A stretch of DNA of 64,000 bases from Haloarcula sp. CBA1127. GTDB taxonomy: Archaea; Halobacteriota; Halobacteria; Halobacteriales; Haloarculaceae. Both the position numbers and the translations under genes were made by a program. Under the pieces are notes generated by a model. The model had not been told where the DNA came from, ran no database searches, and saw only the letters and a program-made list of their open reading frames with translations. This document shows positions 9,214 through 16,693 of the stretch, piece by piece. The stretch is taken from the NCBI RefSeq assembly GCF_001485575.1, contig NZ_BCNB01000009.1:52843-116842 (forward strand), read 5' to 3'. Each line of letters opens with the position of its first letter. The first letter of the stretch is position 1.

Positions 9214-9585
9214 ATGTCAAAGACACATCCATCTCCAGAGCGGCGGCTACCTAACGAGCGAATCGTTCCGTCAATGACTACTATCGGCCCGGTCGTTGAC
9301 GAAGTCGTCGAAATCGCACAGCACAATCTTAAGCGTCCGATCTCGGTCAAGATCTGGACTTGGGAAGACGGGACATTCAAAGTTCGTGCCAAGCACTGGT
9401 ATCCAGCTGGGACCACGACCCGGTACGGCCACCGGTCGGTAATCCAGTACCACAGCGACCGTGAAGTCGTCAAAGGATACCTGCTGGAAAAAGACACAGA
9501 AACAGATGAAGAATCACTCCTCCTAGAAATGAAACTCGACGAAATCAGTGATCCAGTCCCACGAAAAAATGAGAAGGGCGACTAA
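9214..9585 (+). CDS. Small haloarchaeal hypothetical protein
   Basis: This 123-residue frame (or 103 residues from ATG 9274) is not recognised. The body from about residue 21 has alternating strands (PISVKIWTWEDGTFKVRAKHW, GHRSVIQYHSDREVV), an acidic C-terminus and biased third positions, so it reads as a genuine protein. The first 20 residues are basic and Ser/Pro-rich, unlike the rest, which makes the internal ATG 9274 the more attractive start. It stands alone between two GC-rich repeats, convergent with the zinc-finger peptide gene that follows. Confidence 0.6.
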   Translation: MSKTHPSPERRLPNERIVPSMTTIGPVVDEVVEIAQHNLKRPISVKIWTWEDGTFKVRAKHWYPAGTTTRYGHRSVIQYHSDREVVKGYLLEKDTETDEESLLLEMKLDEISDPVPRKNEKGD

Positions 9586-9587
9586 CC

Positions 9588-9740
9588 CTATTTGTCCATT
9601 ACGAACCGGTAGCACTTCTCACACAGCCGGTCGAACGATTCCTCACGCTCGCTATCATAGAACGACCCCAAGCGCATTCGCTCGTCATCGAGGAAGGTAT
9701 TGAACACCTTCTCGCACCGCGGACATTGGACGTTTCCCAC
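9588..9740 (-). CDS. 50-aa zinc-finger peptide
   Basis: From a GTG at 9740 the gene encodes a 50-residue peptide with two CxxC knuckles (CPRC near residue 6, CEKC near residue 40) separated by an acidic helix, a four-cysteine zinc-binding pattern. I chose the GTG because ggaggtga, a good Shine-Dalgarno match, ends five bases upstream; longer in-frame readings have unlikely Arg/Ala-rich N-termini. Small CxxC...CxxC proteins are common on haloarchaeal replicons and usually of unknown function. It is convergent with the preceding gene, with the stops two bases apart. Confidence 0.7.
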   Translation of the reverse strand: MGNVQCPRCEKVFNTFLDDERMRLGSFYDSEREESFDRLCEKCYRFVMDK

Positions 9741-9940
9741 ATTTCTCACCTCCTGGGACCCCTTCTCGGGCCGCCACCTGCCTGCGGCCGCACAAAATCC
9801 ACGCCGGCGAGCAGCGGTATCCAAGCGCTCCCCCGACGCTTAACCAACATACCCGCGATCTCACCCGCCCAATGTTGGTTAACACCGCTGCGCCACTCTC
9901 GCCGACGCCGGATCTCGACGAACCAGCCACGAATGCGGTT

Positions 9941-10172
9941 CCCGTCCACCTCCCGGCGGCAGGCCGGGATCGCGCCCGCCACTGCAGGCACGATGGACCG
10001 CCGCGAGGCGCGCGATAGCGCCGAGCGGAGCGTTCCGTCGTCCTCGTGAGCGACAGCGAACGAGGGCTCGACAGACGACCAGCGGGAGTCTGTCGGTGGC
10101 GTCGCGCGCTGTTGCGACCCACCAGCCACCCAGCCTCAGTTCCTCCCGGGCCGGCTGGCCCACGCTCACGCA
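9941..10172. repeat. GC-rich ~230-bp dispersed repeat, copy B
   Basis: This is the second copy of the repeat at 8877-9100, with 29 identical bases at 9966-9994 and diverged similarity beyond. Both copies finish in a gctgg(cag)cccacgctc motif. Confidence 0.6.
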
Positions 10173-10326
10173 CACACCAAGACATCGGCTCTCTCACAGC
10201 CCCCACCAGACTGACCCACGTTGACGCGCTGGTGCGGTGGCGTGCCAGTCCGTGCGCGCGGTTGTCTCGCCGCCGCCCGGTGTGCCGGAGGCGGCGGCGA
10301 GGCCGCGTGCGCGAGCACCTGTCGCA

Positions 10327-10376
10327 CCGCCCGAGGAAGCCCCCCGCTTGATGGGGGACGCCCTCGCTACCGGGCG
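10327..10376 (-). terminator. Twin GC hairpins after the OB-fold gene
   Basis: On the minus strand, immediately after the stop codon, CGCCC/GGGCG and CCCCC/GGGGG form two consecutive hairpins (loops of 8 and 7 bases). They could terminate the OB-fold gene. The second hairpin also resembles the right end of IS200/IS605-type elements, but no transposase or TnpB gene is nearby. Confidence 0.4.
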
Positions 10377-11528
10377 TTAGTCTGCGGAGTGGACGATACC
10401 GCGATGAGTGGCGGCCCCATGCTCAGTGTCGAACAGGTCCGAACACTCGGGTTCAGGACAGCGGGCCTTGCCGAGCGTCACGGCGACCGCGCGGTCAGAA
10501 TCCCGCTCGTTGGCCCACTGATGGGTGTCTGACTCGGCCTCCCACGACGCCGCCGTTCGACTATCGCCCGAGGAGCCGAACATACTACTCCCGTGTCCGG
10601 TGGGCGCGGGACCGTCGCCGCGCTCGATGACACACATGAGCGTGTCGCTCGTGACGGCCACCGTCTTGATACCGTTGTAGTCGTCGGGCTTGCCCCCGGA
10701 AATCCGAACTCTGTCGCCCTCGTGAAGCGTGCGCACCATCTCGCCGCCGTGCATGGACTTGCCCCAGACCGTGACCTTCGCGCTCGTGCCGTCGTCGTCC
10801 TCGATGTAGAGGACTTGGTACTGATTGCGGGCGTCTGGCTCCGCGATGATGTGGGTCACTTCGCCCTCGACCGTACACTCGTAGCCGTAGGGACTCACCT
10901 CGTCGATAGGCGTGGGGACTTGCAGGTCGTTCTGGGCCTCGTCCAAGACAGTAAAGGAAGCCTCATACAGGCTGTTACAGTCGCCCATCTGCCCGGACAC
11001 AAGGGCCGCAAGTCGGCGGCTTGCCGCCGCCTGCGACAGACTGGTCTTGTCTGCCAGCGTCGCGGCTTGCTGGTTGACTCGCGCCAGCGTGTCGCGGTCC
11101 ATCCACTGTCGGGGGTCAGCCGGGGAGCGGAACCCGTCAGCCCGTCCGGTTTCGGCGTTGGTGAGCTGGCGAGCCGAGGCTTCGCGGTCGGCACCGTCGA
11201 CGTGGGCGCGTGCGACCTCGGAGTGTCGGGCTTGTTCGGCTTCGCGCCCGTGGCGTTCTTCCTGCTGTTCCAGCGTTTCGCCAAACCGCCGGTCCGGACC
11301 AACCTCGGTCGAGCGCGTCCAGTCGTAGTCGTATGCCTCCTCCTGTCGGGCGTAGAAGTTGCCACGGCTATCGCTACCCCGATTCATCCTGAAATCGAGT
11401 TCGTCGCCGTTCTCCGTCTCTGCGACCGCCTCTAGAAGCTGTTCGGGGCCACCCTCGACGTGGGCCGAAAGGGAAACTGTCTGGTTGCTTGCCGATGCTT
11501 TCTTACCGCTGGAATTGCTAACGTACAT
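10377..11528 (-). CDS. OB-fold single-strand-binding-like protein with C-terminal zinc finger
   Basis: This 383-residue protein has a charged N-terminal half with Arg/Glu/Gln-rich helices, a helical segment (residues ~145-190), and then an OB-fold-like stretch (about 210-305) containing YECTVEGEVTHIIAEP, YIEDDDGTSAKVTVWG and LHEGDRVRISGGKPDDYNG, the strand pattern of RPA/SSB-type nucleic-acid-binding domains. The last 30 residues form a C2H2-type finger, CPEPEC...H...H (about 355-380). It probably binds single-stranded DNA during plasmid replication or transfer; this is inferred from the fold. A TATA-like box and a 13-bp inverted repeat lie upstream. Confidence 0.72.
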   Translation of the reverse strand: MYVSNSSGKKASASNQTVSLSAHVEGGPEQLLEAVAETENGDELDFRMNRGSDSRGNFYARQEEAYDYDWTRSTEVGPDRRFGETLEQQEERHGREAEQARHSEVARAHVDGADREASARQLTNAETGRADGFRSPADPRQWMDRDTLARVNQQAATLADKTSLSQAAASRRLAALVSGQMGDCNSLYEASFTVLDEAQNDLQVPTPIDEVSPYGYECTVEGEVTHIIAEPDARNQYQVLYIEDDDGTSAKVTVWGKSMHGGEMVRTLHEGDRVRISGGKPDDYNGIKTVAVTSDTLMCVIERGDGPAPTGHGSSMFGSSGDSRTAASWEAESDTHQWANERDSDRAVAVTLGKARCPEPECSDLFDTEHGAATHRGIVHSAD

Positions 11529-11544
11529 TGTCTTTCACTGCCTT

Positions 11545-11633
11545 ACGGAAAGACACTTGTCGGGTGCTAGTACACCCGATTTCTGCGGCGTGAAACTGCC
11601 CTGCCAGCGCCGCGTGCGTCGTGTCTTTCCGTA
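11545..11633 (-). promoter_or_regulatory. Inverted repeat and TATA region of the OB-fold gene
   Basis: tacggaaagacac (11544-11556) and gtgtctttccgta (11621-11633) form a perfect 13-bp inverted repeat between the OB-fold gene start (11528) and a minus-strand TATA-like tttaaata near 11650-11660. The repeat falls at and after the expected transcription start, so it could act as an operator or fold the 5' leader. Confidence 0.5.
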
Positions 11634-11664
11634 CGTAAAGGCATGGGTGGATACTATTTAAAGG

Positions 11665-12629
11665 TAACGGACCATTTTGATTGTTTCAAGTGCAATATTC
11701 GGGTGTCTGAGTGGTTTCTAAGTGGCGTCTTGTGTTTCGAGTTTCGAGGGAGAATAGTATATAAAGACCGTAGGTGGTTGACACCCCGGCGGGCGGTCCC
11801 ATCGTGTGCGGTTGCGGTGAGCCAGCATCCCGCGCGGCCAAGCGAGTGCCGGATGGGTGAAAGCCCGGCAGCGCAACGAAGTGAGCAGCCCGGAACACAG
11901 CGACTGCAAGGAGCGTCCTCGTTCCGGCGAGGGAGCGCCGGCCGCGAGGGTTCCTCAGCCGGATCGCGCGCGACTCTGACGCGTGCGTTCGATTACTGCT
12001 GTGTTGTGCCGTAGCAGTCGGGTGGGACTGAAAGGGGCACGCCGCTGGCGCTTGTTGTAGTCGCGTCAGCGGCCCCTATCCGCGTGCGGTTTGCGCGGAT
12101 ATGTCGCTGAGCGACCGCCAGCGGCGTGGGGCTTTCAAGGTGTGCTGATCCGACACCGAGTTCGTCGTCGTGATGTTGTTTGGAGTAGTGCCGTCGAAGC
12201 CAGTAGTTCCCCCGAGGTCAGTCGTGCCGCCGACGTCAGTGTCAGTAGTCCCGTCACCAGCAGTTCGACGAGTACCGCCAGCCGAACCGTCGCCTCCCTC
12301 GACACCGTCACAAGTGCCACAGGACTCGACTCTAGGGCCAGCAGTGCCAGAATCCCCTGCTCGCCACACACGAGACGAATCCCACCCGTACCCTCTCCGC
12401 CGGCCCTCGGCCTCCGTACCGGCTTCGGCAAGAGCGAGCGTGCTGCCCAGCGGCGGCTGCCCGGCGGTCAGACGTCACACCAGCCAACCATCCGTTCCTG
12501 CCCGGCCGTCAGTCCCACGCCGACACACACTCGTCTCTCGCGCTCTCAGCCGGCCTGCCAGCCCCACGCTGCTATCCACCAGGTATCCAAGGAGTCATAC
12601 AACGTTCCCCACACTACTCAGGTAGTCTT
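11665..12629. other. GC-rich stretch without a convincing gene
   Basis: Long open frames exist on both strands, but they have Arg/Ser/Pro-rich compositions unlike the acidic proteins of this replicon, so I do not call genes. The 12170-12300 part has a run of imperfect ~15-base units (on the minus strand, GGTTDxGGTT-type repeats) that may be the worn-out remains of a low-complexity surface-protein tail. Two CCCACGCT motifs occur at 12501-12521 and 12550-12570. Confidence 0.45.
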
Positions 12630-12911
12630 TCAATCGGTGCCCTGTGACAACAGATTGGGCTTAAGTCCGATTACCAGCATTTCAATCGCCGCCAAGACCT
12701 GCAATCCGGCTACGGCAACATACCCCCTTTCGAACCCGAAAATCGCCGGCATAGAACCGTCAAGTCCGACATATAGAATGAAGATTGTAGAGCAAAGGAT
12801 GATCGGCACGGCTATCAGAGCCACAATTCTCGATACTGTCCTGAAGAGCATACTAATACGAATCGCCAGCATAAACAAATAGAGTTTGCAACCGACCTGC
12901 GGCACTCGCAT
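12630..12911 (-). CDS. Small two-helix membrane protein (putative)
   Basis: This frame of up to 93 residues (80 from an internal ATG at the MLAIRIS position) has two clear hydrophobic segments, RIVALIAVPIILCSTIFILYV and YVAVAGLQVLAAIEMLVIGL. The lower GC content of 12600-12960 relative to its flanks supports a separate origin. No family is recognised. It is isolated, with no obvious partner. Confidence 0.45.
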   Translation of the reverse strand: MRVPQVGCKLYLFMLAIRISMLFRTVSRIVALIAVPIILCSTIFILYVGLDGSMPAIFGFERGYVAVAGLQVLAAIEMLVIGLKPNLLSQGTD

Positions 12912-13418
12912 ACTTACTGATAGGGTAGTTCTCTCTCAAGAGTGGTGAAACAAACTACCCTATGAACTGTTCCATGACACCGTAATCAGGTATACCTCTG
13001 TTTCGCCCGGCCGTCTGCCCCACGCTGAGAGGGACCGACTGCCAGCGCGAGTGGAGTCGTGTCCCTCTCGTCTCCAATCGCGCGTTTCGAGTAGTGAGAT
13101 ACGCGGATCGACCACGACTGAGACCACCCTTAATCTCGACGGCCTCCAAGCTGTCCTTCGGGAGCATCCGGTCCGGCTCGCAATTCTCTTCGACTCTCAC
13201 GCCACCGAGACGACCCACGGACGAAACGGACCGTCCGGACGTACCTCTCCAAAATGGCGCAGTACAACCTCCTCGAGGCGTGGAGGACGAGTCGAGACGA
13301 AAGTACTCGCTCGTCGATTCGGCAGCTGCGTCGCCGATGCAATAGGTCGAGACAGCTCCGAGAACTCTGTATCTCTTCAGTATCAAGATTTTTGGCCCTT
13401 TGAACCATTAGACCAGCC
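12912..13418. other. Intergenic stretch before the MNT gene
   Basis: This stretch contains one CCCACGCT motif (13006-13029). The open frames on both strands have implausible Arg/Ser-rich composition. No gene is supported. Confidence 0.4.
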
Positions 13419-14111
13419 ATGAATGGTGACGCAGTTCAAAGTGAGAATCCGAAAGAGGGATCTTACGTTCGGCTCCCCATCCCGCTCGGTGAGCCCGACG
13501 CTTTCCGATATGGGGCAACTGCTGATATCCTCCATATCCTCGTCGACAACCCAGATCGAAGGTTCACGAATCGAGAGCTCCACCGGGTGACGGGAAAAGG
13601 ACTGAGTAGCGTGAATGCCGCCGTCGATACGCTCGAAGCACTTGGCGTGATTACCGTCGACCGATCTGGCCGGGCGAATGCTGTTCAGATGGATTCAGCA
13701 ATGCTTGTCAAGGCCGATGATCCAGTGACGACCATTCCACAAGCAGCGTATCACGCACCAGTCAGAGCAATTCTGAGTAGACTCGAAGAACGGGTTACCG
13801 ACGAAATCGGCGTCGTCCTCTTCGGCAGCGTCGCACGAGGGAGCGCTGATCGAACGAGCGACATCGACCTGTTCGTCGTTGTCGAGGGCGACCGAATGCA
13901 GGCACAGCGTGAGGCCCACACCATCGAACAGGAGATCGCCGACGAGGAATTTGACGGCGATCGGTACGAGGCCCATATCGTCGTCGAACCCAGCGAGTCG
14001 GCCGCGAACCACGACCGGATCGGCAACATTCTTGCCGAAGGGCTGACGCTCCGAGAGTCGCCGGCACTCGACGCGATAAAACAGGAGGTGTTTGGAAATG
14101 GGTCTGAATGA
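13419..14111 (+). CDS. HTH-nucleotidyltransferase (MNT-type antitoxin-like)
   Basis: The protein has 230 residues. The first ~90 form a winged helix-turn-helix (residues ~30-80, DILHILVDNPDRRFTNRELH...VNAAVDTLEALGVI). The middle carries the minimal nucleotidyltransferase signature LFGSVARGSADRTSDIDLFV (about 128-147), with the G-S motif and D-x-D. In MNT/HEPN systems the nucleotidyltransferase modifies and neutralises a HEPN ribonuclease encoded next to it. Here the next gene overlaps by 14 bases and is a helical protein of the right size, so a toxin-antitoxin or defence pair is likely. The added N-terminal HTH may give autoregulation. Confidence 0.75.
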   Translation: MNGDAVQSENPKEGSYVRLPIPLGEPDAFRYGATADILHILVDNPDRRFTNRELHRVTGKGLSSVNAAVDTLEALGVITVDRSGRANAVQMDSAMLVKADDPVTTIPQAAYHAPVRAILSRLEERVTDEIGVVLFGSVARGSADRTSDIDLFVVVEGDRMQAQREAHTIEQEIADEEFDGDRYEAHIVVEPSESAANHDRIGNILAEGLTLRESPALDAIKQEVFGNGSE

Positions 14112-14610
14112 AGTCGTCGCCGCACTCGAACACGCCGAACAGTTGCTAGAGGATGACCAAACCGGGCCGGCACAGGACTCGCTCTCCTGGCAGCGGGCTG
14201 ACGACGACGCTGACATCCAACTCGGGAAGGCCTGTGCCATGCTGGGGACGTGCCGGCAGCTTCGGCAGGGAACGAACAACTACGTGAGCATCGTCGAACT
14301 GTCGTTCAACGCCATCGAGCGCTCGTTCCAGTTCTACCTTGTAGAGATGACGGCGGCGGAGTCAGCAGATTACATTAAACACGAGGAAGTATTCGACGAC
14401 ATCGCAGTGCGAAACGTCTTCTCCGACGAGGACGTCGCTGGTCGGATCGAAGCCTTCCGCTCGGAACATCGGGCACGCTTCTACTATGACATCGACCGGC
14501 CCGGTCGAGACTTCGCCATGGCAATGCACGACTTGGCGGAAGAAATCCACCAATATCTTGTGGAGTTTGCTGACGCTCACTCCCGGTGCAGCTGCGACGA
14601 TCGAAAATGA
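14098..14610 (+). CDS. HEPN-like helical partner of the nucleotidyltransferase
   Basis: This 170-residue all-helical protein starts at ATG 14098, preceded at seven bases by aggaggtg (14083-14090); a TTG two codons upstream is less likely. The pattern ELSFNAIERSFQFYL...RSEHRARFYYDIDRP fits a HEPN-type four-helix bundle, but the usual R-x4-6-H catalytic motif is not cleanly present (the best candidate is around FRSEHRARFYY), so ribonuclease activity is uncertain. The C-terminus has an unusual CSC. Overlap with the nucleotidyltransferase gene shows translational coupling. Confidence 0.62.
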   Translation: MGLNEVVAALEHAEQLLEDDQTGPAQDSLSWQRADDDADIQLGKACAMLGTCRQLRQGTNNYVSIVELSFNAIERSFQFYLVEMTAAESADYIKHEEVFDDIAVRNVFSDEDVAGRIEAFRSEHRARFYYDIDRPGRDFAMAMHDLAEEIHQYLVEFADAHSRCSCDDRK

Positions 14611-14844
14611 ATCCGTAAAGGAATTCTCTCAATTCAGGTAAAGAACCTCGGGGTAAATCCCCAAGGCACTCGCCTTACCTATCTGTAGAGGCGATGGATA
14701 GCTCTCTATACTGGCCGATGTACATCATGAACAGAGTGAGTGACTGTGTTTCTTCCCCAGGTGATGGGATCGTAGATCACCCTATCGAGATAGGACTTCT
14801 GGACACACACTGCCGCTGTTTGGAACCGGTAACAATCTAGGGTA
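14611..14844. other. Intergenic stretch with hairpins
   Basis: CCTCGGGG taaat CCCCAAGG near 14655 forms an almost perfect hairpin, followed by tcgcc/ggcga arms. The layout resembles an end of an IS200/IS605-type element, but there is no transposase. It may simply terminate the MNT/HEPN operon. Confidence 0.35.
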
Positions 14845-14982
14845 TCATCGCTCACCGTGAGGACGGCCCTGAAAAACTTCGCCACTGGCCTGTGCCTGCC
14901 GGTGCTGGGTACGAATGTCTGGTTGGTCGTCGGCTTCGGTGCCTGAAGGCTGCTCGTCGACGGACTGCTGTTCGGTACTCAT
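14845..14982 (-). CDS. 45-aa orphan peptide with the recurrent leader element
   Basis: Beginning MSTEQQSVDEQPSG, this 45-residue acidic, polar peptide has no predicted fold. I include it because its ATG directly follows a copy of the recurrent TTTTGTG element (14983-15021), exactly as at larger genes elsewhere in the window. It may be a real small gene or what remains after deletion of a longer body. Confidence 0.45.
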   Translation of the reverse strand: MSTEQQSVDEQPSGTEADDQPDIRTQHRQAQASGEVFQGRPHGER

Positions 14983-15021
14983 GTTCGGGAAACCTCTCAC
15001 CCTCTCGGGGGGACACAAAAT
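14983..15021 (-). promoter_or_regulatory. Recurrent structured leader element (copy 1)
   Basis: Minus-strand TTTTGTG followed by a C-rich arm, the loop-like GGGTGAGAGG and then ATG. The hairpin pairing is weaker than in other copies. Confidence 0.5.
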
Positions 15022-15188
15022 ACGGGCGAGTACGCAGCCGACGGGGCCTCAGTCTTTCCTTGAGCATCTTCAGGAAGAACACGATTACGATCAGTCGGAA
15101 GCACACAGCATCCTGAACAGCTAACAACCAGCTAGGGCTCTACGAACTCTTCTCTCGCTCGAATTATTTGTCAGTACGTTATATATGG

Positions 15189-15317
15189 ATGGAAGACATC
15201 ATCCATATTGTCGAACTAGCCGATCAGGTTTGCGAAATAGTCGACACCGTCGTCGAAGTATATCGCTTCATACGCCGTAAGCGGGAGGACGACCACGTTC
15301 GTTACTCAATGAGGTGA
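15189..15317 (+). CDS. 42-aa small ORF (putative)
   Basis: This peptide, starting MEDIIHIVELADQVCEIVD, is an amphipathic helix with a basic end. A TATA-like gttatatat lies only ~10 bases upstream, so if transcribed it would need another promoter. It is not recognised and is weakly supported. Confidence 0.3.
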   Translation: MEDIIHIVELADQVCEIVDTVVEVYRFIRRKREDDHVRYSMR

Positions 15318-15364
15318 GACGAACGACTCTAACGGTGTGGTTTGTGTCACGGTTTACTTCTGAA

Positions 15365-16420
15365 GGCGCTCTTCGGTAGGCTGGCGGAACTAGCGGAATA
15401 CATTGACGGCGATGCAATCAACGAGACCGTGGATCGGTGCCCCAGTAAGGTTCAGTGACCGGAGGAAGCCGTAGGTCCGAGCGGCCTGCTCCAAGCCCTG
15501 CTTGGACAGGCCGCGGAACTTCGCCAACCACGGCTGGAGCAGTGACCAGAGACACTCCACCTGGTTTGTGTGGACGCCTTCGTCGGAGACGTACCGGTCG
15601 TCGTGGACAACGTATCGGTGATCGTGCTCCATGCCTCGGTATGCTGGCAATCCATCAGTCCAGACCTCTCCCAGCGGCTGGGAGAGGTCGTCTGCTTCCT
15701 CGATAACTGGCCCGAGATCATCTTCGTAGTCGCTTCCCTCTTGGGCTGAGACCACGCGAAGCACGTCGCGGCAAGCCGCGACGAGCGTCATTTCGTCTCC
15801 CTGATCCCCTGTCCAGCGGGTGCGTCCGCCCTCGGGCGACCCGCCGCGGTCGAGTCCCTCCCGCGGCGGGTCTTGGCCTTTGAAGCCGAACACACCTGCT
15901 GTGTTTCATCGACCTGTGTTGGCCCATCGACTGTCTGTGATATGCGCTCCCAGACAGTCGGAAATCCCCGACAGAACGCGGTTTCAAACTCTCTGAGCTG
16001 GTCGTGAAGAGTCGTGTAACACGGTGAGAGGAGCTCAGCGATTTGGGTGATGCTGAGCAGCGTATCAGCATAGAGGATGAAGGCGATGAGGAACTCACCG
16101 GGAGTGAGTTCCGAATCGTAGAAAGGTGTGCCTCGTGTGTACGTGGTTTTCCAGTCACAGCGGCCACACCAGATACGGTCAGAGCCGTTGAGAGCATGGA
16201 GACTGTCTGCGCCACAGTTTGAACAACATCGTTCCTCCTAAGTCGTCTTGAGACGCCGCTCGACGACGGCGTCAAGCGGCTCGGGCCGAAATTCTATTAC
16301 CCCAAGTTCCGAAAGTTCCGCTAGCCTCTGGCCGAAGGCAGGACGGTCCTCATGCATACCCGTTTTTGCCGAGCCAGAGGCACTAATACTCCTGGTTCCG
16401 CCAGTTTACTGAAGAGCGTC
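15365..16420. mobile_element. Decayed IS1595-type insertion sequence
   Basis: Imperfect terminal inverted repeats of about 25 bp bound the element: the left end ggcgctcttcggtaggctgg and the right end (reverse complement) gacgctcttcagtaaactgg share gcgg aac beyond. The interior is one transposase frame with two disabling lesions. I see no clear 8-bp target duplication, only a shared tgaa at the two junctions. Confidence 0.7.
15390..16356 (-). pseudogene. IS1595-family transposase, stop plus frameshift
   Basis: Read from ATG 16356 the frame gives MHEDRPAFGQRLAELSELG and then a TAG at about 16240. The same frame continues with a zinc-ribbon CCSNCGADS...IWCGRCDW and a helical region to VDETQQV, where a one-base shift near 15890 is needed to join FGFKGQDPPREGLDRGG and the catalytic part (GEVWTDGLPAYRG, THTNQVE-like VHTNQVECLWSLLQPWL). 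The zinc ribbon followed by D...D...E spacing is typical of IS1595 transposases. Both lesions mean it cannot produce an intact enzyme unless they are sequencing errors. Confidence 0.75.
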
Positions 16421-16693
16421 TGAAGGAGAACAAGTCAGCATCTGCCAAGCGACTTCGGATCGCAACTTCGCCAGCTCTTCAGGAATGAGCTGAAAGGAAT
16501 CCAATGGTTTCTACACCGTTAACACTTACCAACCTCAAGCAGCCTCTCATGCAAATCCCAAGGGGTATTGGACGACAGGCTACCTGAACGATCGCAGATT
16601 TTGTAGCACACTTTGTTTTGATTTTACTGGTACTTTTGAATCCGGATCCCTCTATCCGATTATCTTTTATTGTTGTTGAGATCATCATTACAC

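Larger units (their letters stand above)
9741..10376. other. GC-rich non-coding stretch with repeats
   Basis: There is no credible gene. The stretch contains a perfect 11-bp inverted repeat ttaaccaacat / atgttggttaa (9840-9850, 9872-9882), the second copy of the 230-bp repeat, a CCCACGCT motif at 10151-10169, and a pair of GC hairpins near 10327-10376. Confidence 0.55.

Noticed and set aside
9840..9882. Replication origin recognition boxes
   Set aside because: The inverted pair does not match the ORB sequence that I know, and no Orc1/Cdc6 gene is in the window.
10593..11435. 280-codon plus-strand frame
   Set aside because: It is antisense to the OB-fold gene, whose protein has recognisable domains.
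12091..12882. 263-codon plus-strand frame
   Set aside because: Composition is Ser/Arg/Pro-rich and lacks acidic bias, and the GC pattern does not suit a gene on this replicon.
15718..16275. 185-codon minus-strand frame in the IS element
   Set aside because: Out of frame with the transposase; its sequence is Arg/Ser-rich, while the zinc-ribbon and catalytic residues lie in other frames.
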